A stretch of 64,000 nt of DNA from Pararge aegeria (GCF_905163445.1 NC_053189.1:14340001-14404000); one strand, 5' to 3'; numbered from the stretch's first letter, positions 33,126 to 42,628 are shown. Program-made: numbers and translations. The notes: generated from the sequence alone by a model not told the origin.

Positions 33126-33573
33126 GCGGATTCAGAGACTTTTGACGTGACAACGTCTTACAATTCGATGGAGCCGGCTGCACGCACGAAAAAACATGAA
33201 GTATGCGGCATTACCTCGCTTTGAGGCGTTCCATTCAAGGCTTGAAGTGCAAGCGAGAGCGCGGAACGAGCGACAAAGAGGCACAGTCGGCCTCCGCGTT
33301 CGACATCTGTCTCTCTCCTACTCGAGTGAGCGATGCGTCCGCGTGGACAGCTTCTATACAATAATACATTTACATGTTTTCGGCAAGGATGAAGTGCAGT
33401 GAAAAGTGAATGTGGTGTCAATTGTTTAGAGCCACGATAATATCTATCAAACAAAAAAAATTAAAATTTTCTTTTGTAAAATGCAACCATTCCATCAGTA
33501 TTTTCTTACGACGTTGTCACGTTCAGCTGTCGTCAGTAAGCCGACTTTACAACCAATTTTTTTTTATAGAAAT
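33126..33573. other. CpG-rich segment bounded by inverted 12-mers
   Basis: ACGTGACAACGT (33145-33156) and its complement ACGTTGTCACGT (33511-33522) bound about 380 bp. The interior is rich in CpG and purines (AGCGAGAGCGCGGAACGAGC, GATGCGTCCGCGTGGACAG) and ends in GTGCAGTGAAAAGTGAATGT. I read it as a probable DNA-transposon relic with inverted termini. Because arthropod promoters can look similar (CAGT initiator, CpG-rich 5' UTR), a host promoter is the alternative. Both ORFs over it run through the same sequence on opposite strands and look like artefacts. Confidence 0.4.
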
Positions 33574-33838
33574 AGTTGACATACCTAGCAGATAGCCCAC
33601 TTGATGGTAATTGGAAAATCATCAGCTATAATCAGAGCAGCACTTCAAAGGACATGCAAGGATGTTTCCTGGGGCGTAGGTGTTAAGCCCCGTGTGCCTG
33701 TAGTTACATCGGCAACCACGCCTTTTAGATCAGAACACAGCTTTGCAAGTATGCTGCTTAGCGGCAGGAAAAAACATACGGCCATGTACTTCCCCGGAAG
33801 AGCTCTGTCACAGCTCTATTATTATTACTATATGCTAG
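33574..33838 (+). repeat. Repeat E, near-complete copy
   Basis: It carries GTGCCTGTAGTTACATCGGC, the ACCACGCCTTTTAGATCAGA block, TATGCTGCTTAGCGGCAGGA and CCCCGGAAGAGCTCTGTCAC. It is the best partner for the copy at 20930. Confidence 0.75.
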
Positions 33839-33934
33839 AAATGTAGCAGCAGGTGTTTAAAGTGAAAAGATGTTTGAGAACCTCTGCACTTAACCATCCA
33901 GACAGTTCTTAACCATTATCATCAATAACATTGA

Positions 33935-34080
33935 CTGTAGCAGTCCAATTCTGGACTAAAGGCCTCTCACAACGGGAGGGTGATTATGGCAACATAATCA
34001 CTACCCTGGGCAGACAGATTGGTGATCGCAGTAGATGGTAGCTGCTGCCCGGTCACCGATGTATTCCCTGTGAGAATTGG
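33935..34080 (-). mobile_element. L8 LINE 3' end fragment
   Basis: GGACTAAAGGCCTCTCACAA is followed by CATAATCACTACCCTGGGCA and GCTGCTGCCCGGT, the same order as at 15655. The CGTACGACACCC block is lost. Confidence 0.65.
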
Positions 34081-34199
34081 GTTATGGAAGATTTAAAACG
34101 ATACGAACGATACGTCACGATATAAATGTAAAAAGACACTTGATAAATGGTTAATTGAATCAAGCTACGGAGAAACAAAAAAAATGCTCACAATATTAG

Positions 34200-34312
34200 A
34201 ATAAATATAACATACAATAAACACACAGAGAGACACACGCATGCACACACAAACACAGTCATACACACACATAAACACAATCATACACACGCTCACATAT
34301 TACACACATTAA
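34200..34312. repeat. (CA)n-rich microsatellite
   Basis: Interrupted ACACAC and CACATA units cover about 110 bp. Confidence 0.9.
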
Positions 34313-35589
34313 AGAAACATTTTTTGTCATTATTGCTCCAACAGAATTTGTATGCTAAGCTGTTTTTTTATGTTTTTGATTTTTTTTGTTTTATTATTAA
34401 GTTACCTTTATTGTATTCAACCTGGAAGGAATTGAAGGATTACTTTTTATGTGTTTGTTTGAAATAAATAAAATAAAAAATAAATAAAAAACGACTCGAT
34501 GGATAGTACAGAATTTAATATTATTCAAAAAATATTATTATTATTTTATTATATTAGCAATGTAGGTAATACGTCTGTCACCTTGCAAACTGTGAACGAG
34601 AATGAATGAGATGGCGCTGGTACATTACTTTTATAACATGTAACATCCAAAGTACCTACTCAAATATAATTATAAATGAAGATTCGTTTTTTTATTTATT
34701 TGTAACATAATCCAACATTCCCTCCGTCAACTCATGTATACTAACAAACCTTGGAATATCTTCGCCTATGCTGAATAATTTTAATCGCATCTCTGTCTTA
34801 TCCGTCCCACTCCGCGCTGCGCTTTTTCTGCACCTAGGCCTTACGCCGCATCTATGTAATTTGCATCACTCATCTATAACCATAGACGATGGAAAACATT
34901 ATAGTCTCTGTTCTGTCAGTTTGAGACAATCTGCGAGAGGCCAGACGCCACAAAGCGCGACCAATTCTATTATGCAAATATCCCGTTCCTGAACACACAA
35001 GGTAGATACAATGTCCTATTGATGAGCGAATTTGCATGCTAATAAATTCCTTTGTCTGGATATTGGGTTCGATTCCGAATATAAAGATTATGAAAAAGAT
35101 ATCACGTGACACCTACGAGTACTATTGTCTCCATATGATTATTCAAAAGTAAAATTTCATAGAAACTTACGTTATGGTTTGGACAAATCCACTTATTCTG
35201 AATGATGGCCGACATTCGAAAGAAGGTGGGCTCTTTAAGAAAAAGAATATATAATAACTTATTATTTAAAAAAAACGTGCAGCAACGTACAAATTTAGTG
35301 TTATTTATTTTTATATATTTATTAATGAAAATTAACAGCCTTCTTAAAATAAAAAAAATACATTCCAAATCAGTAAAAGAAAGTTACAAAAAAACGCGTG
35401 TGTGTGCGTGTTTAGGTCAGTGCGTGTTTATGTGTGAGTATATATTTGCGTGCTATTCTATTTATAGCAGAATTTTGGAAGTAATTTTTCCGTTTGAATG
35501 GTACTTGAAGCAAAGATGTATGACGCGTTCGAATTCGTAAAATTTTAGATTGCACGTGCAGACTGTCAATATGTCAATTAATAATGTAA
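34313..35589. other. No recognised gene; one higher-complexity patch
   Basis: At 34780-34995 sequence such as CGTCCCACTCCGCGCTGCGC stands out from the AT-rich flanks and may be part of a DNA transposon. I cannot name it. ORFs here overlap on both strands without domain content. Confidence 0.3.
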
Positions 35590-36060
35590 CATAGCACTCG
35601 GGTATCCGCTATTTGCCGAAACCTTAGGAAAACGGGTCCTAAGGTTTGTAGCATAGTGCTTACAGCCCATAATAACTTTGGGGCTCAAAGTAACTGCGAA
35701 CATTCTTTATAAACGTACGTTGTATCCTTTCTTTTCCTTCGCAAGGCTTTTTTAATAAGGTGACCAGATGTTACTATAATATTCTAAATTACTATCAATC
35801 AATACAAAATAAATAGTTTCAGTGTACTAATATTTTTAAAAAGCTTGTAAATTCTTAATATCGGACCCAGCATACAACAAGCTTTATGAATTATTGATTC
35901 GATGTGTGCATTAAACGACATTTTATCGTACAATATAACCCCTAAATCAAATATTTTATCAGTTTTTGAGATGGTATGTCCGAGGATGTTGTAATTAAAC
36001 TCAATTTTTTTTTGTTTTTCTCGTTAAGCTTATTTGCTTGAATTTATGTTCTATTTTCTA
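35590..36060 (-). pseudogene. L5 LINE reverse-transcriptase C-terminal remnant
   Basis: The minus strand encodes FNYNILGHTISKTDKIFDLG, then VILYDKMSFNAHIESIIHKA, CCMLGPILRI and, after a break, LEYYSNIWSPYY. The DLGV-x-x-D-x-x-x-F-x-x-H-I and LEY-x-x-x-W-x-P-YY order is typical of the thumb/C-terminal region after the RT palm in Jockey/CR1-group LINEs. Several stops and at least one frameshift separate the blocks. The palm motif YADD is not seen, so it is 5'-truncated and dead. Confidence 0.65.
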
Positions 36061-36424
36061 AGTAATAATGGGTTATTTTATTAAGGTAAGCCTGTGATTT
36101 CAAGCCTAATAAATAGTGCCTGCAGAGAAATATTTTTTCCCGAAATATCAAAGTGTAATGCAGACATGTCGCTATCATTTCTTTCTTTTGAAAAGATTAA
36201 TTACTTTAGAAAATCTGACTCTGACTACAGCCATGTTCACATGGCTCAACATGGCAATAAGGTGAATTTTTGGTTTTATATGCAATTAATATAAAACACA
36301 AATTAACATGAAATAAAATTATCATGCCAAAACAATTGTAGAGACATGAGGCTTCATAGTTTTTGCAAATACCTATTTATCCTATTTGCTGCAGTTATAC
36401 CATCCTCTTAAGGCATTAATATAC
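36061..36424. other. Possibly more of the L5 remnant, otherwise unrecognised
   Basis: Minus-strand reading upstream of the NYNILGH segment is too damaged to assign to a LINE with confidence. Confidence 0.3.
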
Positions 36425-36655
36425 ACGATGTGTCATTTATTAAAATTTACCAGTACTGTACAGTAAAGAATCTAAACAAAATAGTCTTCGATATTTTCCA
36501 ATATCGACATCGCTTCGTAACAGCGTTATCCTTTTTTATATTTTCTTATTATATTGAGTACGCCTGTATGCCTTCCTGGCACGTAGCACAATTTTGAAGG
36601 CATGTTGGTTTAGGTGAATTGCGTTCATTGAGGTTACGGTGCATATACCTAAACT
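36425..36655 (+). repeat. Local repeat unit, copy 1
   Basis: Motifs AAGAATCTAAACAAAATAGT, TTTCCAATATCGACATCGCT, TATATTGAGTACGCCTGTAT and GCCTTCCTGGCACGTAGCAC recur in the same order at 38300-38402 plus 38745-38830. Class unknown. Confidence 0.65.
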
Positions 36656-36675
36656 AAAACGAAGAAAATCTCCAG

Positions 36676-36814
36676 TATGTTTTATAAAAAACTTAAGGAT
36701 AGGCGTTGTAAGAGTAAAAAAAACCTACCGTTAAGTACTTATAACTCTTACAGAGGAATTTCTTCATTTTATATTATCTGCATACCCTGTGCATACCCTC
36801 TATGCGCGCCACTG
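36676..36814 (+). mobile_element. M2 MITE, copy c, rearranged
   Basis: The right end matches M2a: CATCTGCATACCCTG-like sequence, then CATACCCTCTATGCGCGCCA and CTG. The left portion (ACTTAAGGATAGGCGTTGTA) is the inverted form of an internal M2a segment, so the copy is internally rearranged. Confidence 0.6.
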
Positions 36815-36905
36815 CCTAGACTAGCTTTCCTTTTACATTTAAGCACTAGTCGGGCTGACTCCTATTTTAGATACAGTGTCTGAGTTATAGTGAGAACGCT
36901 GACAA

Positions 36906-37155
36906 ACTGGGCACGCACCTCTAACTTTTCTAAGTTATGTGGGTTTTAAGTTACCAAAATATCACTTCCTTTAGCGGTGAAGGAAAACTTCGTGGGGAAA
37001 CCTGCATGCCTAAGAGTTCTCCATAATTTTATAAAAGGTGTGTGAAGTTGAATCAGCACTCGGAGGTGGAGGACTACGGCCTAAACCCTTCTCAAAGTGG
37101 GATGAGACCGGTGCCCTGTAGTGGGCCGGTAATGTGATGACATGATGATGACGAT
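36906..37155 (+). mobile_element. SINE B, head-truncated
   Basis: It starts at GGCACGCACCTCTAACTTTT, contains GGTGAAGGAAAACTTCGTGG and CTGTAGTGGGCCGGTAATGT, and ends in an imperfect (GATGAC)n tail. Confidence 0.88.
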
Positions 37156-37180
37156 GAAGATTAAAATCTTTGTATTTATC

Positions 37181-37445
37181 GTAGGGAGAAATAGCTCAGC
37201 GAGTTGCAAAGCTGAAGTGGAAATGGGCGGGGCACATAGCTCGGCGAACCGATGGACGTTGAGGTTCCAAGGTGTTGGAATGGCGACCCCGCACAGGTAA
37301 ACGCAGCATTGATCCGCCCCCAACGAGGTGGACAGACGACATCAAACGAGCAGCTGGGAGGCGCTGGAAACAAGCGGCCCAGGACCGTGGATTTTGGAAC
37401 TCTCCACAAAAGACCTATGTCCAGCAGTGGACTTCAATCGGTTGA
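37181..37445 (+). pseudogene. L3 LINE C-terminal remnant and 3' terminus
   Basis: The plus strand encodes EIAQRVAKLKWKWAGHIARR, then a stop where W is expected (TDGR*GSKVLEWRP). A frame change is needed to continue into TRWTDDIKRAAGRRWKQAAQ and DRGFWNSPQKTYVQQWTSIG. The WAGHIARR and RWTDD motifs are diagnostic of the C-terminal part of many lepidopteran RTE/Jockey-like LINEs, downstream of the RT. One extra C and one stop codon inactivate it. It ends CCAGCAGTGGACTTCAATCG. Confidence 0.8.
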
Positions 37446-37649
37446 AAATGAATATAAACGTCAAATCTGTCTGTTTGTAGTGACTCTACCACCGGTTTGG
37501 AATAAATATTTTTACAATAATTATTCTGTCTTGTGAGAGGTGGAATCGGAGCGGTGTGCTTCCATGGGACCTCATAGTTACAAAATTCATCAATTAGTTA
37601 AGGGAACGCTTTCAAACCCAGCATTCAAACTCAGTATTAAGGGTGGACC

Positions 37650-38210
37650 GACGACCTCCGAGATGCAACGGTTAGCGCTTTGAATTTAAGTAGGAGGTCC
37701 CGGGTTCAATTCCCGGCAGGAACAATTTGGGATTTATTATTTATGAATTTTCTCTGGTCTGGTCCCCGGGAGGCTTGGGCTCAGTGGCGTGCACTTCATA
37801 TATGCACAAAAGCACTGCATACCCAAATTATTTTATTTAGCTCGTATTGAAGGGGATTTTTTTCATTTCATGCTATGTATCTACTTTATGCATATCCTGG
37901 CCGAATACCCCGTGCACGCCACTGACTTAAGGGAATGCTTTTTATAACTCTTACAATGCCTATCCTTAAGTTTTTATGACACGTAATGGTGATTTTCTTC
38001 ATTTTATATCATCTGCATACCCTGTGTATACCCTCTATGCACGCCACTGCTTGGGCTGTAGCTAGTTACCACCCTACTGACAAAGTCGCACCCCTAAGCG
38101 ATTTAGTGTTCCGGTGCGATGTCGAGTAGAAACCAATAGTGCTATGACTACCATACTGCCTAACAGGTTAGCCCGCTACCATTTTAGACTGCATCGTCAC
38201 CTGATAAGAT
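37650..38210 (+). mobile_element. SINE C interrupted by M2
   Basis: The head (37650-37781) reads CGACCTCCGAGATGCAACGG, then GGTCCCGGGTTCAATTCCCG. The body and tail resume at about 38058 with AGCTAGTTACCACCCTACTG, TTAGTGTTCCGGTGCGATGT and CTGCATCGTCACCTGATAAG. Removing M2 and one 8-bp copy restores the family consensus. Confidence 0.95.
37782..38049 (+). mobile_element. M2 hAT-like MITE, copy a
   Basis: This 268-bp element has 12-bp inverted termini: CAGTGGCGTGCA on the left and TGCACGCCACTG on the right. It is flanked by perfect 8-bp duplications CTTGGGCT at 37774-37781 and 38050-38057. An 8-bp duplication with a CAGTG-type terminus is the signature of the hAT superfamily. No ORF is present, so it is non-autonomous. 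Confidence 0.93.
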
Positions 38211-38299
38211 GCTTAGCAAAGTTTTTTTTTGTTAAACACTGTATGGGTATTTATTTACAATGCCAACTTTGCTAAGTAATCAATCTATAGATTACGGCA

Positions 38300-38830
38300 T
38301 TGGTTTGTTAATGAACTTTACCAGTACGTTAAGGAATCTAAACAAAACGGTCTACCATATTTCCAATATCGACACGACTTCAACACATACTTCTTTATAT
38401 TTTAGAATAGAATAGAATAGAATAGAAAAACTTTATTGCAACACAACAAAAAAAAAAGGAAAATACAAGGAAAACAGTAATAATACTTAGTGCTAGGGTG
38501 CAAAGGCGGCCTTATCACTAAAAGTGATCTTTTAAAGGCAACCTGAGCGTACGAAGCCGATAAAAGAGTGGAAAATGGATGGTGCATAAAGTAAGTTACA
38601 AAAAAAAAACAAAAAAAAGAAATGTAATATAAACTTACATGAACATACATACTACATTTACATATTAACTACACAAATACCAACATAAATTTATATATAC
38701 TATGATAGATATATGTGATATATATTTATGCTATTATAAATTTTAGTATTATATTGAGTACGCCTATATGCCTTCCTGGCACGTACAACTGTATTGAAGG
38801 CGGCTTTAGGTGAATTGCAATACATGTCCG
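38300..38830 (+). repeat. Local repeat unit, copy 2, split by a LINE end
   Basis: The first part (38300-38402) has AAGGAATCTAAACAAAACGG and TTTCCAATATCGACACGACT. The second (38745-38830) has TATATTGAGTACGCCTATAT and GCCTTCCTGGCACGTACAAC. The interruption at 38406-38740 is an L7-type insertion flanked by ATTTTAG-like duplications. Confidence 0.65.
38406..38740 (-). mobile_element. L7 LINE 3' end with (TTCTA)n tail
   Basis: On the minus strand the 3' end is TTCTATTCTATTCTATTCTA, preceded by AATAAAG and the GTTGCCTTTAAAAGATCACT...GATAAGGCCGCC hallmark. The plus-strand left flank TATATTTTAG and the right flank AAATTTTAG suggest a short target duplication. Confidence 0.65.
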
Positions 38831-38929
38831 GGTTTCCACAGGATGCGATACGGAATTGCAAACCGTTTTCGCAGCAACACTTCGTTATATAATATTTGAA
38901 AGTACTAAACGAGCTGCTCTTGTAAACAT

Positions 38930-39130
38930 CTTTACTAATATAATAAATGCGAAAGTGTGTTTGTCCTTAACGCCCTAACTAAGCATTCAATCGACTTGAA
39001 TTTTGGCATAGAGTTAGTTGAAGGTATAGAGAGTAACATAGGCGATATTTACTAGTCCATAGTTTTATCCCAGTTTTAAATAAGGAGTTCCCACTGGATT
39101 AAGACGAATGAATGTGGAGGCCAAAGATGA
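38930..39130 (+). mobile_element. Helitron-like repeat fragment
   Basis: AATGCGAAAGTGTGTTTGTC, CGCCCTAACTAAGCATTCAA and TTGGCATAGAGTTAGTTGAA are the hallmarks. It ends near TTTATCCCAG and an unrelated TTCCCACTGG segment. Confidence 0.65.
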
Positions 39131-39390
39131 CCAGGTCTTTATCTTTGGCTATATGCATCCAGTTTTAGATCATGTATACAGATAATAATCTATTGCTTTT
39201 GTAACAACATATATTAGGTATACAGCGTTATAAGCCTAATGGTTAAGACTTCGGATACTCTTTCGAGAGGCCAAATTCGAATCCCAGCACGCATCTGTAA
39301 CTTTTGTAAGTTATATATGCGTTTAAAGCGATTAAAATATGACTTGCTTCAACGGGGAAGGAAAACATTGTAAGGAAACGACGAAACTGA

Positions 39391-39650
39391 CGGTCGACTG
39401 GCGCAGTGGGCAGCGACCCTGCTTTCGAGTCCGAGGCCGAGGGTTCGATTCCCACAACTGGAAAATGTTTGTGTGATGAGCATAAGTGTTTTTTGTTGTT
39501 TGTTGTCTGGGTGTTTATATGTATTTTCTAAGTATTTATGTATATATAATTCATAAAAATATTCATCAGTCATCTTAGTACCCATAACACAAACTCTGCT
39601 TACTTTGAGGCTAGACGTCGATGTGTGCGTTGTCGTATAAAAAAAAAAAC
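39391..39650 (+). mobile_element. SINE A nested in SINE B, full length
   Basis: It runs from GACGGTCGACTGGCGCAGTG, with box B GAGGGTTCGATTCCCACAAC, through TCATCTTAGTACCCATAACA to an A10 tail. It lies exactly between the GAGGAAAC and CCTGCATGCC segments of the host SINE. Confidence 0.95.
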
Positions 39651-39749
39651 CTGCATGCCTGAGAGTTCTCCATAATATTCTCCAAGGCCGTGATTGACTA
39701 AAGCAATTCTTATTCTTGGTGGGGACCCGTGCCTTGTAGTGGGCCGGTT

Positions 39750-39998
39750 ATGTTTTTTTTTTTATACATAGACAAGTGCTCGAATGTAATCACACCTAAT
39801 AAGTAAGTGATGATGCAGCCTAAGATGAAACGCGCTTGCCTAGAAGATGCCTATTCACTCTTGATTTGAAGGTACCCAGATTATAGGTATCGGGGAAGAC
39901 GGAAGATGGGAGGGCATTCCAGGCCTTTGCGGTGCGGATCAGAAAGGAAGAAGCAAAACGCTTCGTACGTGTTGATGGTATTTCAATCTGTGCCTCGC
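39750..39998 (-). pseudogene. L2 LINE C-terminal remnant nested in SINE B
   Basis: The minus strand has a clean frame: STRTKRFASSFLIRTAKAWN, ALPSSVFPDTYNLGTFKSRV, NRHLLGKR and a stop. The R-T-A-x-x-WN-x-LP-x-x-x-F...FK-x-R-x-x-x-x-L order is the standard extreme C-terminus of Jockey/CR1-group LINEs. The 3' UTR reads AGGCTGCATCATCACTTACT and ends in ACTTGTCTATGTATAAAAA with a poly(A) tail. It is 5'-truncated to about 57 codons. With no internal frameshift, it is probably one of the younger insertions here. Its 3' UTR resembles the tail of SINE C (see findings). Confidence 0.8.
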
Positions 39999-40196
39999 AG
40001 TTCGATTAAATGATTTGATATGATGACGATGATGATACAATGCTTACCATACTGTTTCGAGGTGCAAACAGCTATTTTAAGCGTAATTTTGGGCAATAGT
40101 TTACATACATATCTGGAATTTGTCACAAAAACTTCTACAACAATTACATATATACACTAGTTTCTTTAGCAGCCAACACTCTTCTCTTTATATTCG

Positions 40197-40490
40197 ACTA
40201 GCTGTTGCCCGCGACTTCGTCTGCGTTTGATATTGTTTTTAAAGTATTCAGTATCGCTAAGCCTCAAATGAGTATAGTAGTATATATATAACATGTGACT
40301 GTCAATTAATTATAGACAAATAATTTGCAATAAAATAAAATTGCGACTATAATTAAAGATCTAAGCTATCCTATCTCTTAAGTTGGACCAGACTGCTCAC
40401 GGTGTGTCAATTTAATTTAAAATCGGTTAAGTTGTTTAGGAGTCCATCGCGGACAAACATCGTGACAGGAGTTTTATATATATTAAGATA
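40197..40490 (+). mobile_element. Helitron-like repeat H, short copy
   Basis: It starts GCTGTTGCCCGCGACTTCGT and keeps the AAGTATTCAGTATCGCTAAG block. It ends around TTTTATATATATTAAGATA. The central part differs from the 5331 copy. Confidence 0.65.
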
Positions 40491-40774
40491 TGTCAGTATC
40501 ATGTATCTAGGTAATACGGTACAGCGTTCACATTATGCTAATTAAGGCTGAGTACTGATACACTCGATTTTGCTCATACATTTTAATTATACTATCGCGT
40601 TTATTGCGAATTTAAAGGTATAATTTACGTTTTTTGACAAGTTTTTATTAATACGCTTATTATCAAAAAGCGAGGAATCGACTGTTGGTTACAAATTTTA
40701 CAATTGATTTCGAAGTCCCCATTACCATGAAAGTTTCAAGTCAAACTTCATGTTATGATATTAGACCTCTATGT
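40491..40774. other. No recognisable feature
   Basis: Nothing is assigned before the SINE-head insertion. Confidence 0.35.
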
Positions 40775-41130
40775 CTGGACGACCTCCCTCTTTTTTTTTT
40801 TAAAGGGGGCACAGTAGTTATATCGGACTCGTACCGGCTAAAACCCCACGGTGTTCCAACATGTCACCTGGTGGCAGGGCCACGGGAACGCTTTCGCACA
40901 CAACCGCAACCCTGCTAGCGGCGCCCGCCATGGCAGACCCTTCTCTGAGACCCTAAAAATATGTTCTACAAATCGCCGAAGGCGCACGGGAACACAGGGT
41001 GCACCTTCCAACCCGAGGACTCATCTCCAGCGGGTGACGGATTCCCCGCATCCGTCACCCGGAGGTCCTCATCAAGGGGGCAGGCGGCGTTCATGAGCGA
41101 GACGCCTGCGCCCGACTGGACGACCTCCCT
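40775..41130 (-). mobile_element. Poly(A) retroposon with 15-bp target duplication
   Basis: CTGGACGACCTCCCT occurs at 40775-40789 and, identically, at 41116-41130. Between them lie 326 bp that, on the minus strand, begin TCGGGCGCAGGCGTCTCGCT and end in CCCCTTTAAAAAAAAAAAG. The insert is markedly GC-rich, including CACCTGGTGGCAGGGCCACG on the plus strand. The duplication plus poly(A) shows target-primed insertion on the minus strand. It is probably a truncated LINE; no RT motif is seen. A minus-strand frame includes LMNAACPLDEDLRVTDAGN. Confidence 0.8.
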
Positions 41131-41200
41131 GGTCCAGCGTTTAGCTTTGGTTTTAAGATGGAAGTCGCGGGTTCCATCCAGGGAAGGGTATCTGTCAATC
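41116..41200 (+). mobile_element. SINE C-related head (variant C')
   Basis: It reads GACGACCTCCCTGGTCCAGC, then GGTTTTAAGATGGAAGTCGC and GGGTTCCATCCAGGGAAGG. Boxes A and B are mutated, and the body is lost. The GGTTTTAAG(G/A)TGGAAG form is shared with the C' copy at 41845. Confidence 0.7.
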
Positions 41201-41844
41201 AAGTCAAAATAAATGGCGGCCAAGATACGTACAAACAGACAGACATACTGACAAAAATTAAAAAAAATACAGCTTTGGCATCAGTATCGATTATAGAGAG
41301 ACGTCTAAATAAATTTAACCGTTACAGTTTATTTATGAATAGTCTAAAGTCAGTAGTAATCTTTAAGTTGGTGTTAGCTATAAATGCAACTTAAACCGCA
41401 CACTCAGTTGGAAGATAAACGCTGTTATATAAATGTCATATTACCGTAACTTCAGAATAAAGTTCTCAAATAACCGTCGCCTTGAGATATAACTTGAACA
41501 TACTGCGCTTAATAAATGGTTTTCATTTATAACAACTAAATATGAGACCTAAATTTGGCTGACATTATTGTATTGCTCAACAGCAGCTGCCTCGTTTGAC
41601 GTGTGGTTAGTAAGTTTAACTACGGATTATGAGATTTTGGGTAAATAAAAGTAGGTTTAAAAAAATATACTCCCATAACAATTTAAGTCACTCATCATCT
41701 TCATTGACGGCCGACTGGCGCAGTGGGCAGCGACCCTGCTTTATTGTTTTTATTAATTATTTTTTTTCCTATAATTCGTTCAATACATACGCTAAAGTGC
41801 TAGTAACTTTAAATGCGTCTTCTCGGAGTTTTGTTTAATTCCTC
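41201..41844 (+). other. Unrecognised, with a short SINE A head at 41705-41742
   Basis: Only GACGGCCGACTGGCGCAGTG and GGCAGCGACCCTGCTTT of SINE A remain. The rest is unassigned AT-rich sequence. Confidence 0.6.
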
Positions 41845-42166
41845 TAAAAATTAACTGCAATCTCACCTGGTGGTAAGTGATGCTGCAGGCTAAAATAGTA
41901 GTCCGCTAACCTGTAAGCAAGTTTGGCGGTTATATTTAACCCTTAATGCTAATCGGTTTATACGCGACATCGTAACGGAACGCTAAATTGCTCAGCAGCA
42001 CGACTTTTTCGGTAGGGTGGTACTAGCTACGGCCGAAGCCTCCTACCACACCAGACAATAGAAAATTATAAATTCATGAATTCCCAAATTACCCGCGCCA
42101 GTATTCGAACCCAGGGCTTCCAACCTAAAACCAAAGTGCCCACCGCAGCGCCAGAGAAGTCATCAC
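41845..42166 (-). mobile_element. SINE C', full length
   Basis: The minus-strand head is GACTTCTCTGGCGCTGCGGT, with GGTTTTAGGTTGGAAGCCCT and GGGTTCGAATACTGGCGCGG. The body AGCGTTCCGTTACGATGTCG and tail CACTTACCACCAGGTGAGAT match SINE C. Confidence 0.88.
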
Positions 42167-42221
42167 GTAGACCCTGAAATTTTTTTGTACGTAACTATAT
42201 TACATGAAAAATGTGTAGGTA

Positions 42222-42421
42222 GGTAGTAAGGTGATGGCGATAACCATATTCGCAAACTTAAAACTAAAGTAACGAGGCCAGGGTTCCAAACGCGACTGAA
42301 AAAACTGTTTTAATAACAAGCTCACAACCGAGTGTTCTTTTTGTTACTACCATCTCACATTGTTATTCGCAAATATAAGAGAATAGCTAGTTAATAATAA
42401 AACCAGCCTATACCCAATTGT
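42222..42421 (-). mobile_element. L1 LINE 3' UTR, partial
   Basis: On the plus strand it reads GATGGCGATAACCATATTCG, TTCCAAACGCGACTGAAAAA, TTACTACCATCTCACATTGT and CCTATACCCAATTGTCT. The AT-rich TTGAA tail is missing. Confidence 0.75.
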
Positions 42422-42628
42422 CTGAACCACAAGAGGTTTCAGCAAATTGCCTATGAAAGTCACGTATTATTCAATAAACCTAAAATTAATACTAGGAACG
42501 TGAGGTGCGTTCGGAAGAGGTGAAGCTCTGTTGTGCCGCCGTAATGAAGATTGGGAAGCCGCAAACTATTTACTCTATACTGTAGTTGCTATATTTCGAT
42601 AGTTGTATCTACGCAATATCATCCTTAC
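42422..42628. other. No recognisable feature
   Basis: Unassigned. Confidence 0.3.

Larger units (their letters stand above)
39232..40040 (+). mobile_element. SINE B carrying two nested insertions
   Basis: The head and middle are at 39232-39385 (AGCCTAATGGTTAAGACTTC, CAAATTCGAATCCCAGCACG). The next part is at 39651-39747 (CCTGCATGCCTGAGAGTTCT ... GTGGGCCGGTTATG). The last tail is at about 39999-40040 (GATTTGATATGATGACGATG). SINE A occupies the first gap and LINE L2 the second. Confidence 0.92.

Noticed and set aside
33158..33454. 98-codon minus ORF and overlapping 68-codon plus ORF
   Set aside because: Both frames are open because the CpG-rich segment lacks TA-type stops. Neither shows a domain, and the segment looks like a transposon relic or promoter.
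41629..42166. tRNA-like boxes in the SINE heads (here and about 25 other places) as true tRNA genes
   Set aside because: Box A and B are present, but acceptor and anticodon stems do not pair and each head continues into a SINE body. No head in the window gives a full cloverleaf.
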